A stretch of 64,000 nucleotides of DNA from Talpa occidentalis (GCF_014898055.3 NW_023604295.1:72814301-72878300); one strand, 5' to 3'; numbered from the stretch's first letter, positions 43,963 to 56,851 are shown. Program-made: numbers and translations. Notes: generated by a model not told the origin, from the sequence alone.

Positions 43963-44907
43963 AATACCACTTCCTCCATCTACTCTATGGCCCTTTACGT
44001 CTGTGATCTTTTTTATTTTTATTCACTTGTTGTGAGTGGAAAATTATAGTATGTACTTAATAAATATTTTAGCAGTATCAAATTGACTTGTGTGGATAAT
44101 GATTAAGTGTACCAAACTCTAGATAGACATCTACTAAATGCTAATTATCATTTTCTGGCTTATTTACATTGTTCTTTAAACCTTTTAATTTTTATCAAAG
44201 TGGATTTTTCACACACAGGGAAAGATTATAAGGAAAAGCATTATAATGTGGCATGCATTATACATATGACTTGTATGTATACACAACACATATTTATATA
44301 ACTATGACAATTTATATAAAAATGCATGTGTACATATATATATATATATACTTCATTGTTAGTACTTTTCTCATATTTATAAACTATTTTGCAAACTGCT
44401 TGGCAAAAAATTCAGTGTATTTCAATAAATATACATTGAAAGAATAGCCTGCAAAAACCTTGGCATAAAATAAATAAAACAAAATCCTTTGCAGTTCAAA
44501 GAGAAGCTTTCAAGCAATCAATCATAGTTGGGTGTGGTGTGGATGATAAAAAGATATCAATCTGGTGGCTCAAGGGTCAGATTTAGCTAACAGCCATCTT
44601 GTTATTGCCGTCTTACATTACTCTTCAGACTGTTTTGTTTAATTTTAAATCTGTTTAGTTGCCAGTATTTTAATATTTAGGGTAAGATCATGGAAAGTGA
44701 TAAATATTATATGGGAAATAATAAATTTCCTTAATACTTCATTGTTCAAACCAAATCTAACTTATGTAATTTGACTTGGAGGTGAAGTCACTGTCTAATT
44801 TCAAGTGGATAGGAAATGACAATCTCCACTTATGCTCAAGCAAGCAGGGGTCCCATTATCCTCTATAAGAATGCAAAATAATTTATTAAATAGACTAGGC
44901 CTAAAAA
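43963..44907. other. Single-copy sequence, no gene seen
   Basis: AT-rich, with (TA)n at about 44334-44350. No gene. Confidence 0.5.
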
Positions 44908-44961
44908 AATTGTATATTTTGTCACAATTGTATATTGTGTCACAATTGTATATTGTGTCAC
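44908..44961. repeat. 18-bp unit repeated three times in tandem
   Basis: AATTGTATATTTTGTCAC, then AATTGTATATTGTGTCAC twice. One base separates the first unit from the other two. Confidence 0.95.
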
Positions 44962-45045
44962 AGAAGGGAACAAAACTAAGACAACTAAAAACAATTTACC
45001 AAAAGTGTTATAAAGTCAATTTTGAATCATGAAAAATGAAGTATA

Positions 45046-45313
45046 GGGCCTCCCCTGGTGGAACAGCGGTTGAGCGCTGGGCTGCGAAGCTGCCTGCAGC
45101 CTCTGCAGCGCCGGTTCAATCCCCGAACACTGGTGAGGGTCCCTCATGGCGCAGCAGACCTCTCTTGCCGTGCCTGCTGCTTCCCTCAGCAGTGTATTTT
45201 GTCAGTCTGCCTGTTCTGTTCCCCGCTCTGGCTCTGGTGAATTCTCTCACCCTCCCTCACTTCTGACTGTACCCAGTGCTTGTATACATAAATAAATAAA
45301 TCTTAAAAAAAAA
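45046..45313 (+). mobile_element. 64k-SINE, young-type 3' end
   Basis: GGGCCTCCCCTGGTGGAACAGC head, CGGTTCAATCCCCG B box, no CACCGG block, AGTGCTTGTATACATAAATAAATAAATC plus A9. A second A-rich tract follows at 45330-45355 after GTTGATGTTTCTCC, possibly an extended tail. TSD unclear. Confidence 0.94.
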
Positions 45314-48300
45314 GTTGATGTTTCTCCTTAAAAAAAAAAAAAAGAAGAAAAAAAAGTATAATGATGAAAATGAAGTTGATATGTGATAGTTCTGGTCCAA
45401 ATAATTGCTGTTAAAAAAAAAGGGAAAATATGTGCTCAAAAAACTAGAAAAATAATTGAGAAACAAAAATATTTATTGAATAAAAAGAACAGAAATAATT
45501 CATCAATGAGAAAAGAGGAAAGAAAATAGGTAGAAGTATAAATATATAATAATGATAAATACATATGAAAGACAGGTGAATTGAACAGTAGATTAGTTTG
45601 ACTTCTGACCATGGTATTAAGAATAAAGAGAAAGAAAAATGCAGATAGCAATAATATGCATGGTGTTACTCTCAAATTGACCAATTTGTAATTGGTAAAG
45701 CTAAATTATACGAAGAATACATTCAATGAATAAACAATACATTTAAATGATTAAAATATATATTAAATATATTAATACAATGGTAATATTTTTAAAACCA
45801 GGCTCTCCTTCATACTATATACCAAAATACATTCAGATAAGTAAATATTTAAACATGTATTTAGCAACAGTATTATGAGACTAGAAAATTTATAAATTAA
45901 TATTTACATAATATATTGATGAGGTGGTATCTGGAATATTAAAACTACAGCAAAAAATCCTAAAGAAGATTTTATAAATTTGAATACATAGACTTTTTGT
46001 AAGTTATTGCCTATGGAGTATGGTTCCACAAAAAAGATCCCCAAATATTGACCCTGAATAATAAAATAATGCAAATTGATCCAATAAAGAAACCCCAAAG
46101 GTGACAGTTCAAATAAATCAGCAAATTATATCCCTACTCCTGGGACAGGATGGTTTTCCTTTCCCACTGATGTTAGGTTTTGCCAAATGACTAATAATTT
46201 ATAAACAAATTGATTCTTTTAAATATTCATACATTTAAATTTATGTTATTATTTTTTGTGAGCACTTTTTTGAAAAGAGGCATTCACATACTACTGCTAA
46301 GTACAGTGAAGGGTTCGATAAATGTTTATTTTAAATAGAAAGTTTACCAAAAAGTATTTGTATCAAGAACATTTAATCAAATTTAGCATGCGAATATGTA
46401 TGCTTTAAAGCTATGCTTAAAAATGATTTTTGAATCTTCCCAATATATGCAAGTTGCACCTAGGTAATATTTGAGTTTAATGTGTTTAGACATGGTTTAC
46501 AATTCAATTCAACCTCAGAATAAAACTTCATTAAACAATGCCATTCATACAAGACAGCTTCTATTTTCATCGTCTGACTTTGCATTAAACACTGTTAAAT
46601 AATGAATGCAATATAAATAAATTTGTGAAATAGAGAACCACTGCATGCTAATGCTCAATGTTATTCAATAGTAAACAGGACAGTCACGTGCTAACTTAAG
46701 ACTCCACTCACTTTATTGTTAAAATCATTATTCCAAAGTCAAATAATCACATTTCTGTCTCTATCTTAGGAAATTACTCTGAAGAACTATGCTTCATTTC
46801 TTCATCTTCTGAGATATTGAAACTACATCTCCCAGATGTCTTCCTATAGCTCTGGAAACAATCTGTGTTACTGTTTCCTGGGTCCTCTTTTTCCCTGATC
46901 CATAAAAATGGGCAAAACTTAACTTATCACACAAATCAATGATCTAAAATGTTGTAGACATTTGCTAGATTTCATGTTTCCTTTATACTTGTTATAGGAG
47001 GCAGTCATTTCCACACAGAACACAGTAATCATAAAGGAATTAATGAAATAGACTGCAGCAGTGAATTAAAAATGTCTGATCATTAAAACACCTTCCTATG
47101 GGATAGGAAAAAGGCAAATTGCGGAGGAAGAGAACATATATGCAATATTATATCCAACAGATGACTCATAGTAGTATAAGGTTACAAAGTCTTATCAGGT
47201 CTGATTCTGGCATATTTCCAGAAACAAATAGTAAAGAGAAAGAGAGAAAGAAACACACACACAGAGATGATTTATATATCAATACATATAAATATTCAAG
47301 TAAATATTTTATGATGTTATAAATGAGAATTATTGATTTGAAACAGTAGGAAAGTTTTCTGAAACTACATTTCATGGACCCATCTTAATATCAAAATTTC
47401 TGGTGATTCCCTGGCATCTGTATGTTGAAATACAGATTATAGCTGTGGTTACCTGGTTATAGCTGTGGTAAACTCCTAGATAAAAATCGCTAGAAGAAAA
47501 GGCAGTCTTGAGCATTTTTTTCTTACCAATTATTTTTAAGTGAATGTATAGAAAAAGAACATACTTAAATGCATATCTAAGTTTTTTAATTAAGATTAAT
47601 AAGTAAATTCTGCATTATGTTATGCTTAAGGCTGCCATTATTTAGATCCCTTCAAATCTAACCTTTCCCAATTATGTACCACATTAAAACAGTTATTGAA
47701 CATGCATAAAATTATGCATATTTGTTTATAAATTATGAACAGGTACTATTGTATTAATGCATTATTTATATTATAAAACATAAACATTAAAGTTTTAAAG
47801 GATAAGATTAAAACATTATAAGAAACATTTTAAAAATATGTTACTTGTCCTTAAGGCTTTATATCATTATCGGGTATGAGAATGGATATTAGTGTTTAGG
47901 CAGCATTCATAATTTGCTATGACATGTAATTTCCTATAGGAAAGCATCATTTTGAAAATTTCCCATTTTCCAAATATGTGTTACTATGATTTAAGCAAAA
48001 TTTTAGTTTTATTTTTATGTGTTAAATGGCTGACAGCTGATATACTAGCTGTTAGATTTTCCAGTTTCCCTTTGCTTTTGTAAACTTTCCTTGTAAATTT
48101 TGTCCTCTCCCAAGCAGATTGGCTTTTTCCAGATGAACTGACACACGTTTGAACTCCTGGGTTCAAACTCCTATTCTCAGCTTTCTCTCCAGAGAGAAGT
48201 GGATCCTGTGCTCTGGATCTAAATATTTATTAGAACAGCTTAATTCAAACAATATCCCCTGGCCTATTCAGTGTAGTCTACCATGTGAGTATCTACAGGA

Positions 48301-48584
48301 AGAGTGTAATGCCAAATGAATATATTTAGATCCTGAGTGAGAAGATAAAGTTTTTACTGAGTGAAGTAACACATTATCCCTATGAAAAGGAAAAAAAAAA
48401 TGTTGAGGAAAAAAATGTCCAATGTAGATGCCACATGGTATGTGGGATGTGTTTCTGAAATGTCAGCACATCCTTACAGGTGAATTAAGTCCATTAGCAG
48501 ATACCATGTCTCTCAATACCACATTCAGTGGAAGCTTGTGGAAGGAATCATATAGATCATCTCGCATTAAGGAGTGTTGGGAGT
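45314..48584. other. Single-copy sequence, no gene seen
   Basis: 3.3 kb, strongly AT-rich. A short tandem, TTATAGCTGTGGTTACCTGG then TTATAGCTGTGGTA, lies at 47437-47470, and a short CA run near 47252. No repeat family, RNA gene or coding frame supported. Confidence 0.5.
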
Positions 48585-48915
48585 GAATTAGTCATCCCAA
48601 AATTTACATGTTGAAGCCCTAGTCTTGAATGTGACTATTTGAAGATAGGCTCTTTAAAGAGGAAAATAAGTTAAAATAAGGTTATTCACTGTATGACTTG
48701 TGTTCTTGTAAGAGGAGGTTATTAGTACACAGACAAATACAGTGAGGGCCCCATGACTATGGAGGGAAAGGATGGCCATTTGCCAGCACAAAAGATCACA
48801 AAAGAAATCAACTTGCTGTCACCTTGATCTTATAGTGTATGAGAAAGAAATTCAGGTTTGTTTAAGGTACTTGGTCTTTGCTGCTTTGCTATGGAATCTC
48901 TAGCAAACTAATACA
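48585..48915 (+). mobile_element. ERVL-MaLR LTR, MLT1-like
   Basis: CCCAAAATTTACATGTTGAAGCCCTAGTC, AATGTGACTATTTGAAGATAGGCTCTTTAAAGAGG, AAATAAGGTTATTCACTG, GCTGTCACCTTGATCTTATAG and CTAGCAAACTAATACA. Colinear with the MLT1 LTR in sense orientation. The opposite-strand relative is at 4.8 kb. Confidence 0.8.
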
Positions 48916-49784
48916 ATACTTCACTCATATCTCTTTCCTTAATGTCTTTATTAATATTAGAGAAATATAAGGGTTAATTTAAATCCTGGCATATTTTTGG
49001 CTGATTCTTATTCAGTATTTCTTTTTTTGTCTGAAATTGTTATTTTTTAATGTGGTCAAAATTTAAAAGATAATTTTCCTTTTCTTATATTTCCATTTCT
49101 TTGAAATCAATAACTTTGTTATTCATTTCTTTAAATAAGCTTATGTTGGCAATAAAATCAAGACATTAAAATCTACATTGTCAAGTAATGCCCTTAGGAA
49201 TATCTAAATCAGTTGTGAAACAAATTTCTTTCCTTGAAATACTCAGTATAAGATTTATATTCATTATAGTGGAGTCACAAGTAATGTATGAAAAAACAAT
49301 TCTATACTATATTAGGTTTCTTTGCTTTAAAGCAGAATTCTTATTTCTTTAAGACAATTCATTTAATCAGTAAAGGAATAGTACTATATCACAGAGTTTC
49401 CAACATTACATTAAACAGATAATCAATAGTTTGAGACAATAAAATAAAATGTTTTCAGCTTTATTAAACTTCGGGGACATGTGGAGAGCTACTGGGAAGT
49501 AAAATAGCATTAAAAGTCAGTTAACATAGCTATTATTGCAAAGTGTATGAGTCATTGCTTAGTATGGGGCTTCTGTGGTTACTCAGGCAAAATGAGATTG
49601 AAAAACAATCACAAAAAGGGATATAGTAGAAGTTGAAATATTTAATCCATCAATGTCCAGAGATAAAGCAATAATTTACTTTTGTATCACTGAAATATGT
49701 TTCTTATTTTAAGACTTTATGTAGCATTTTTCATTTTATGGAAAAAATTGCCTATCTTACAATTAAAAATTGAAATATGGACTA
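48916..49784. other. Single-copy sequence, no gene seen
   Basis: AT-rich, with nothing supportable. Confidence 0.5.
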
Positions 49785-50938
49785 CTAAATTTGGATGTCA
49801 GGCCTGAAACCTTAAGAAATATAGATGAAAACTTCAGCTAGACACTACAGGACACTGTGCTCAGTGATACCATTGTAAATTTGTCTCCAACAGCAAGAAA
49901 AATAAAAGAAAATGTAAACAACTGGGGCTACATCAAACTTAAAAGCTCCTGAACAGAAAAAGAAACTATCACTAAAACAAAAACAAACCCTACTGAATGG
50001 GAGAAAAATTTGTGCACCATGTGTCAGAGAAGGGCTGATATTCAAGATCTGCAAAGAACTCATACAATTCAATAAGAAAACATACAACCCATTCCAAAAA
50101 TGGGCAGAACTATATAGGTGCTTCTCCAAACATAGATATACAGATGGCTAACAGGCATGTGAAAAAATGGCTCATCATCATTTTTGTTATGGAAATGCAC
50201 ACCAGGAGTACCCCTGTGAGAATGGCCCACATAAAAATACCAGAAACATGTTGGTGAGAATGAAGAAAAAACAAGACCTCATATACCATTGGTGGGAATG
50301 TAGTCTGGGTCAACCCCTATGGAAAATATTATGGAGATTTTGCAAAATATTAAAAATACTATATGATCTGCCAATTCTACTCTTAGTTATTCTACTCTTA
50401 GTTATTCTACTCTACCTGCCCCAGAATGCAAAAATATTAACTAATATGAAGAAATACATGCAATCCTATGTTTGTTGTTATTTACATAACCCAAGCTTTA
50501 GAAACAAGCTAAGTGCCTGAAGACAGTTGAGTGGATTGGGAAGATATGGTATATACATAATGCAATACTACTCAGCTATAAAGAAAGATAGCTCTTACCA
50601 ATTTTAACAACATGGAGGAACTGGAGGGGATTATACTAAATAAAATAAGTTAGAAGGAAACATGAAAATACCAGATGGTGTCACTTACATGTGGGGTATA
50701 GGAAAAATAAAACAAAGGGTCAGATAAAACCAAACCAATAAACACAGAAAATATGAGTGAATAATTAGGGCTACTGGAGGAGGAGGGGGGAGAGGAAATT
50801 TGGGAGTGGTGAATGAACAATGATGGAGGTGGGTATGGTGTGGCAACATACTCTGAAGGGGATGATCCTAGTCCTCTAAATCATATACAGTCATATACAA
50901 TTTTGTAAGCCAATGTTACCTTAACAAAAATGAATAAA
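49785..50938 (+). mobile_element. LINE-1 3' end
   Basis: Decayed ORF2 C-terminus in sense orientation: CAACTGGGGCTACATCAAACTTAAAAGCTCC, CAAAGAACTCATACAATTCAA, TGGTGGGAATGTAG and GGAACTGGAGGGG. A purine-rich 3' UTR (GGAGGAGGAGGGGGGAGAGG) follows, ending AATGAATAAAAGAC. Frameshifted many times. A 15-bp unit TTCTACTCTTAGTTA is repeated about 2.5 times at 50375-50412 within it. Confidence 0.88.
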
Positions 50939-50963
50939 AGACATTCAGTTGTGTTTGCATTTT

Positions 50964-51233
50964 TTTTTTAAGATTTATTTATTTATACAAGCATTGGGTA
51001 CAGTCAGAAGCAGGGGAGGGTGAGAGAATTCACCAGAGCCAGAGCGGGGAGCAGAGCAGGCAGAAGGACCGAAGTACACTGCTGAGGGGAGCAGCGGGCT
51101 GCAGGAGAGGTCTGTGCGCCATGTGGGACCCTCCTCTGGTGGCCGGGGAGCAGCCGGGGATTGAACCGATGCTGCAGAGGCTGCGGGCAGCTTCGCAACC
51201 CAGCGCTCAACCGCTGCGCCACCTGGGAGTCCC
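50964..51233 (-). mobile_element. 64k-SINE, young subfamily, perfect 14-bp TSD
   Basis: Full young copy with GTGGCCGGGGAGCAGCCGGGG. TGTGTTTGCATTTT is exactly duplicated at 50950-50963 and 51234-51247. The 5' end reads CTGGGAGTCC rather than CGGGGAGGCC on this strand. It lies just past the end of the L1. Confidence 0.97.
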
Positions 51234-51324
51234 TGTGTTTGCATTTTAATATCAAAACATATCTTGGTAGGGTCTAATAAATATTTTTAAGCAATTGGAA
51301 TTTATGTTAAATAAGGGCTATTTA

Positions 51325-51490
51325 TTTTTTTCTTCATTAGATAGTATGTTTAATACTTTTTACACAATGAATTGATTCTCATAGAAATCCTGCTAGGCTT
51401 ATTTGACAGATGAGGAAAAGGGAGCCGGGATGGGTATGCCTAATGCAAGTTCAGTAGATGAATGAGAGGCCAGTTGAAACTGGTGTCTAT
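51325..51490 (-). mobile_element. MIR
   Basis: Complement layout: TTCTCATAGAAATCCTGCTAGGC, TTTGACAGATGAGGAAAAGGGAGCC, ATGCAAGTTCAGTAGATGAATGAGAGGCCAG. Confidence 0.75.
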
Positions 51491-51989
51491 TTGTCACTAG
51501 TATACCAAAAAAAACCGACAACCAGAAGTTCTTTCGGCTTTGAGTCAGGAGAGTTTCATAATCAAACCCCAATTATGGAACCCACTAAATATAAAAGACA
51601 CTTTTTTTCAGATCATTTCCTAAAGGATACTTAATCAATTACCATTACATGTCATCAATATATTTTCTCTGCTTATAACATTATAAAAATGCATGTTAAT
51701 ATTATGATATTTTGCCTTATCAGCTATTTTTAAAGATCTGAAATGATTCCGAAAAGACAATGAAAAGCCACCTGCATATGCAGAGGTAACACACTCTTAT
51801 TCCATTCAGTTACTCAACCAATACTTGTTGTGCTCCATTCTGTTTCATGAACACTGCTAACTTAATATCTTCCCTTTACACAAATAAACCAGTCTGGGAT
51901 GAACTATTATTTCTGGAAATGGAAATAGAGATCTTTACTTTTACTATTACCTCAATGAAAATGAAATTTCCTTGAGATTTGAAAGTTTT
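51491..51989. other. Single-copy sequence, no gene seen
   Basis: Nothing supportable. Confidence 0.5.
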
Positions 51990-52210
51990 ACAGAGATGGA
52001 ATAACATGAACTCTGAATACAAATATGCCTGAGTCTGAACCACACTTCTCTCATTTTGTAGCTGATTGATTATGACTAAGTTTTTGAGGTATCTAGAGAT
52101 TTTTTCCACATCTGATAAAAAGGAATTTCAACATTTGCCTCAAAATATCCTATACATGAAGGAATTTGTAATTCAAGTACTTATCACAATGTCTAGATGA
52201 TGGGAGGTAA
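51990..52210 (+). mobile_element. MIR
   Basis: GATGGAATAACATGAACTCTGAATACAAATATGCCTGAGTCTGAACC, TTTTGTAGCTGATTGATTATGACTAAG, ATCTGATAAAAAGGAA and AGTACTTATCACAATGTCTAGATGATG. Sense-orientation MIR with heavy decay. Confidence 0.7.
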
Positions 52211-54093
52211 TGGGAAGAGAAGAAACTTGAGTTACTGTTGCATCTGAAGCTGTCGTGAAACTTGTTTCTTTGCTGTGAAGATTAAACAGATTATTTTCTA
52301 TTATCTCTCTGAACCACAATTTTCCTTAAAATCTACCATTTTGGATATATACTTTCTGTTGATATTGAGAATAACCTTGGAGAAGTAGCTAATAAAGAGC
52401 GATACTGTTAATTTAACTGATGTTAATGTGCTAATGTTTGTTGGTACTAGTTACCAAGACCAAAAATCTTGATGTGTGAGGCGTGTCTACATTGCCCAAA
52501 TGACAACAGCTCAAGGCATAGAAGCCTATTGATCTTCTGCCACAACTTCAGCCAGCACTCCAATGTTTTCTATATTTTCTCCTTTCAAACTTGCATTATC
52601 TTCACATCAGCCTGATGCCACCTAAAAGAAAAACAAACACGGACAAAAATGAGAAGAAAAACTGCATCATGCTATATTTATTGGGTCCAAAATTTGCCTA
52701 AGGCTGAAGAAAACTTTTTTTTTTTTTGGGGGGGGGGTTCCTGCCAGCACAAATAAGACATCTAATCAGGCAGATGATACTAGAATCTCTTTGTTTTCAA
52801 TTGGTCAGAAGATCAAATCAATAAGTATTTTTGGTAGCTAGCCAGAAACCCATTCAAAGCAATACCTTTACAACAAAGTTAAATTTAGTCTTATTTCTCT
52901 GAGTACTGCTGGAAAATTCAGGATGACTAAGATCTCTAAAAGCTCTGCCTGAAAAATATATCATATGACTTCTTTCAATAGGACACTATTGATGAGAAAA
53001 TTTCCATGATGTAGTTTATCTAATTAGGCAGCAAATAATATCTCCTGAAAATTTGCTACTGGACATAAGAAAATTTCATTTTATTGATCATAATGAAGAC
53101 ATTGGTGATGTCACGATCCATTATCCACACCCCAATACCATGTCTCTTGGTGAATTGCTTATCAGAAACTGTTCCATGGGGAGAGGGCACGTCATTGAAA
53201 AATGTGCCATATAATTTAAATTTATTTTCCTCACCCTCCTACTAAGAAATTTGTCTTACACCAAAGAAATTGCAAATACTGCTGGATTCTGAAGAAAGTA
53301 AATTTCTCTTATTCATATATTTCCTGATGAATAATACTGGACCTGATATATAGTAGATGCTTATAACTTATTTTAATTAATTCATATTAAGTATTTCCAA
53401 CCATTGACAACAATTCTAGAAATAAAAAGAAACTAAGAGATGCAAAATCCCAGAAGGAAATTGTAGATTATTTGAATTCCCTGAACCTGTCATTAGGTCA
53501 CATTTATTAACTTTCTTAAAATTATAGATTGTTTTAGAGATGGATTAAATCTTGGAATCATGCAGGTAAATCAAAATGAAAATATCATTTTCTAGACTTT
53601 CTATCTGCCGTGACGTGATGTCTAAAAAACATGCACACGGAGTGTGTAACTGAAGTTGGAGGAAATATTAAATCTGGTCTAGGTAACAGCAGAGTGAATA
53701 TCTAGGAGAAAAGGCTCGATCTGTTACACTTTAAATTTACTCCAACCTCTCTTCCCATTGTGATTTTAAGAGCTAGTCCCAGTCTTGAAGGCCAGAGAAT
53801 AGAGAAGGAAGGCTAAAGTTTTTGGCAGGGAAGCACACGGGACAGTATCATAAAATGATGCATCTTATGTTATTCAAGAAATCGAATCTTTTTCTACTAG
53901 GAGATTTGGATTTATAATCTAAAATTTAAATTTCAGGGATGCCACAAAATGACTCCAGTAATTGGTATGGCTTGAGATTGAACAGTCCCAAGGGTAAATA
54001 AATCCTTGTATATTTTCTCTATCTGCATTTCTACATTTTGCAGTCACTAAAACACTTACTTAGGTAGCTATACATATCTGGGAAATATCAAAA
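52211..54093. other. Single-copy sequence, no gene seen
   Basis: 1.9 kb. A T11/G10 tract occurs at about 52716-52738, and a short MIR-tail-like ATATAGTAGATGCTTATAA near 53349-53367. No gene supported. Confidence 0.5.
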
Positions 54094-54105
54094 CTGAAAA
54101 TATTT

Positions 54106-54366
54106 ATTTTTTTTAAAGATTTATTTATTTACACAAGCACTGAATACAGTCAGAAGTGTGAGAGGGTGAGAGAATTCACCAGAGCCAGAGCGGGGAACAG
54201 AACAGGCAGACTGATGAAGTACACTGCTGAGGGGAGCAGCGGGCGTGGCAGGAGAGGTATGCACACTATGTGGGACCCTCGCCGGCGGCCAGGAATCAAA
54301 CCGGCGCTGCAGAGGCTACGGGCAGCTTCGCAGACCAGTGCTCAACCTCTGCGCCACCGGGGAGCC
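54106..54366 (-). mobile_element. 64k-SINE, perfect 12-bp TSD
   Basis: ACACAAGCACTGAATACAGTC, CACTGCTGAGGGGAGCAGCGGGC, GGAATCAAACCGGCGCTGCAG and CACCGGGGAGCC. CTGAAAATATTT is exactly duplicated at 54094-54105 and 54367-54378. Confidence 0.96.
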
Positions 54367-54459
54367 CTGAAAATATTTCTTAAAGTCAAAATTCATCCTC
54401 ATAGGATGAGGTATATAATAGAATAGTAGGTAATTCACAAGACTTTGCAATTATTCTCA

Positions 54460-54590
54460 TGCTTGAATTTTAATTCAGACACTTACTAGCTACAAGGATT
54501 TCAGTTTATCAATCTAAAACAAAGATTTATAAATAGTCATAAGATCTGAAAAGTTAAATTAGATATTTCCAAAGTGTTATGTGCTAAATA
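54460..54590 (+). mobile_element. MIR fragment
   Basis: TTGAATTTTAATTCAGACACTTACTAGCTACAAGGATTTCAGTTTATCAATCTAAAAC matches the middle of MIR in sense orientation. The 3' part is uncertain. Confidence 0.55.
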
Positions 54591-54794
54591 CATTATGGCT
54601 ATTTGCTTATATTTGACCTAATCCCAAAATTATTTGAGGTGTGATAGACATTATTCTCTTTATTACTGTTATCGTTATCATGGTCTTAAACAGGCATGAA
54701 TATTATAAAGATGATACCACTGGAGGTATCTTTCATGAATCAAACCATGCATAGATTCTAACTGTATTCATCTCTACCTGGACTGCTCAAAGGA

Positions 54795-55060
54795 AATATT
54801 ATTTTTTCATAGAAGTAACATTGCATTATAACATTGTGTAAGTTCAGGATTGTGCCACTGGCAATCAATGTGTATATACCATGTTAAGTGGACCACTAAA
54901 CATGCAATTCTAAGCATCACCATACCACTGCCCTCTTTTCCCCCACCTCCCCTCTCCACCTTCCCCTTACAGTCTGGTAACTACTTTTATTTCAAAAATT
55001 TATTTTTGTTTTATTCAGTTCGTATATATTTTTTTGTTTTCTCAATATGCTTGTTATATC
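54795..55060 (-). mobile_element. LINE-1 3' UTR end
   Basis: GAAGTAACATTGCATTATAACATTGTGTAAG, CACCATACCACTGCCC, CCACCTCCCCTCTCCACC and TCTGGTAACTACTTTTATTTC: the complement of an L1 3' UTR. Confidence 0.75.
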
Positions 55061-55379
55061 ATAATTCCATGTAATAATGCTCTTGGCCCACTCTTAATTG
55101 AATACAAACTTTTAAGGGTTTAATTTTTGTCAGTGTTGCCCATCATGAATTTTATGAAGGCTTTCACTTAAATTGTCTTTGTCATTCTGTGAAAATTCCT
55201 AACTGGCAAGTGCTCCAAGGTCATAGAACAGAACACATAATCCCATAACCCTGTCTTATTAGTATTATGGTGAGTTTAAGTAAATTAACTGTCCAGAGTC
55301 ATTTTATTTATATATAATATTAATCTAAAACTATAACTCTTTAGGCTAACTTCTTTCTGACTAGTAATCCATCTTGCTT
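55061..55379. other. Single-copy sequence, no gene seen
   Basis: Nothing supportable. Confidence 0.5.
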
Positions 55380-55393
55380 AAAATAAATTGACA

Positions 55394-55671
55394 GGGCCTC
55401 CCCGGTGGCGCAGCGGTTGAGCGCTGGGTTGCGAAGCTGCCCGCAGCCTCTGCAGAGCCGGTTCGATCCCCGGCTGCTCCCCGGCCACCGGAAGGTCCCA
55501 CATGGCGCGCAAACCTCTCCTGCCGCCCGCTGCTCCCCTCAGCAGTGTACTTCGGTCCTTCTGCCTGCTCTGCTCCCTGCTCTGACTCTGGTGAATTCTC
55601 TCACCCTTCCGCGCTTCTGACTGTGCCCAGTGCTTGTATAAATAAATAAATAAATCTTAAAAAAAAAAATA
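55394..55671 (+). mobile_element. 64k-SINE, young subfamily, perfect 14-bp TSD
   Basis: GGGCCTCCCCGGTGGCGCAGC head, CCGGTTCGATCCCCGG B box, CCGGCCACCGGAAGG block (slightly shortened), AGTGCTTGTATAAATAAATAAATAAATC plus poly(A). AAAATAAATTGACA is exactly duplicated at 55380-55393 and 55672-55685. Confidence 0.97.
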
Positions 55672-55685
55672 AAAATAAATTGACA

Positions 55686-55960
55686 TCTGATTTTACCTCT
55701 ACCAATATTGTCTCCTTCACTATAATTTTCACTCTTATTTTCTATACCTGATATCAGGTATTGAACATTAGTGTTAAATGAATTTTTCCAAACTTTACTT
55801 TTCCAAGATAAAAATTTAGGTGCCAACTCTTCTGGAGATATTGGAGAACCTTCTCTGGTGTAGAGGTGCATAATGATGCATGTCTTTATATCTACTATGG
55901 CATCATATAGAGTATTTTGCAATTATTTATCCCTGACTGTTTAACATCCCTACCAGCATT
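55686..55960. other. Single-copy sequence, no gene seen
   Basis: Nothing supportable. The 127-codon frame at 55539-55922 runs out of the neighbouring SINE. Confidence 0.5.
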
Positions 55961-55978
55961 TGTACAGAAATTATTATA

Positions 55979-56580
55979 TTTTTTTATTTTTTTAAAGATT
56001 GATTGATTTGATTTGATTTATTTTTTTTAATAGAGGCATGTTTTTATTTGTTTGTTTGTTTGTTTGTTTGTTTGTTTTGTTTATACATGCACTGGGTACA
56101 GTCAGAAGCGCAGGAGGGTGAGAGAATTCACCAGAGCCAGAGCGGGGAGCAGAGCAGGCAGAAGGACCGAAGTACACTGCTGAGGGGAGCAGTGGGCGGC
56201 AGGAGAGGTCTGCGCGCCATGTGAGACCCTCCTCTGGTGGCCAGGGAGCAGCAGGGGATTGAACCGGCTCCGCAGAGGCCGTGGGCAGCTTCGCAACACA
56301 GCGCTCTACCGCTGCGCCACCTGGGAGGCCCTATTTTATTTATTTATACAAGCACTGGGTACAGTCAGAAGCCCTGGAGGGTGAGAGAATTCACCAGAGC
56401 AAGAGCAGGGAGCAGAGCAGGCAGAAGGACCAAAGTACACTGCTGAGGGGAGCAGCGGGCGTCAGAAGAGGTCTGCCTGCCATGTGGGACCCTCCTCTGG
56501 TGGCCGGGGAGCAGCCGGGGATCGAACCGGCGCTGCAGAGGCCGTAGGCAGCTTTGCAACCCAGCACCACCGGGGAGCCC
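55979..56580 (-). mobile_element. 64k-SINE, outer copy of a nest, perfect 18-bp TSD
   Basis: SINE body at 56332-56580 and its tail at 55979-56020, separated by the inner SINE. TGTACAGAAATTATTATA is exactly duplicated at 55961-55978 and 56581-56598, outside both parts, proving that they are one insertion later split. It ends CACCGGGGAGCCC and lost some bases before that (AACCCAGCACCACC). Confidence 0.96.
56021..56331 (-). mobile_element. 64k-SINE, inner copy, youngest 3'-extended type
   Basis: Inserted in the A-rich tail of the outer copy. On its own strand the 3' end reads AGTGCATGTATAAAC, seven CAAA-type repeats, AAACATGCCTCTATTAAAA (complement of 56025-56043). Same GCATGT change and same ACATGCCTCTAT extension as the copies at 33.8 and 56.9 kb. 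The TSD cannot be read in the A-rich target. Confidence 0.96.
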
Positions 56581-56598
56581 TGTACAGAAATTATTATA

Positions 56599-56838
56599 GA
56601 TAACTTGTATAGATCTCCTAATAATGATATCTTCCACCTCTTAAAGTATAAAATCCATAAAATTCTGCTCAATTTAGACTCATTTCTGCCCCATATTTTT
56701 ACCATAGCATCTTGTAAACAATTCAAGTTTGCCTGGGCTTCACAGGATAGTTAATACTATGCCAATTCAAACACTTGGGACTTAAATCAAGTGGCACAGA
56801 TTACATGAAACTTTTCATATTTTATCATGCACTGCTAA
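56599..56838. other. Single-copy sequence, no gene seen
   Basis: Nothing supportable. Confidence 0.5.
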
Positions 56839-56851
56839 CTCTTCTCTAAAT

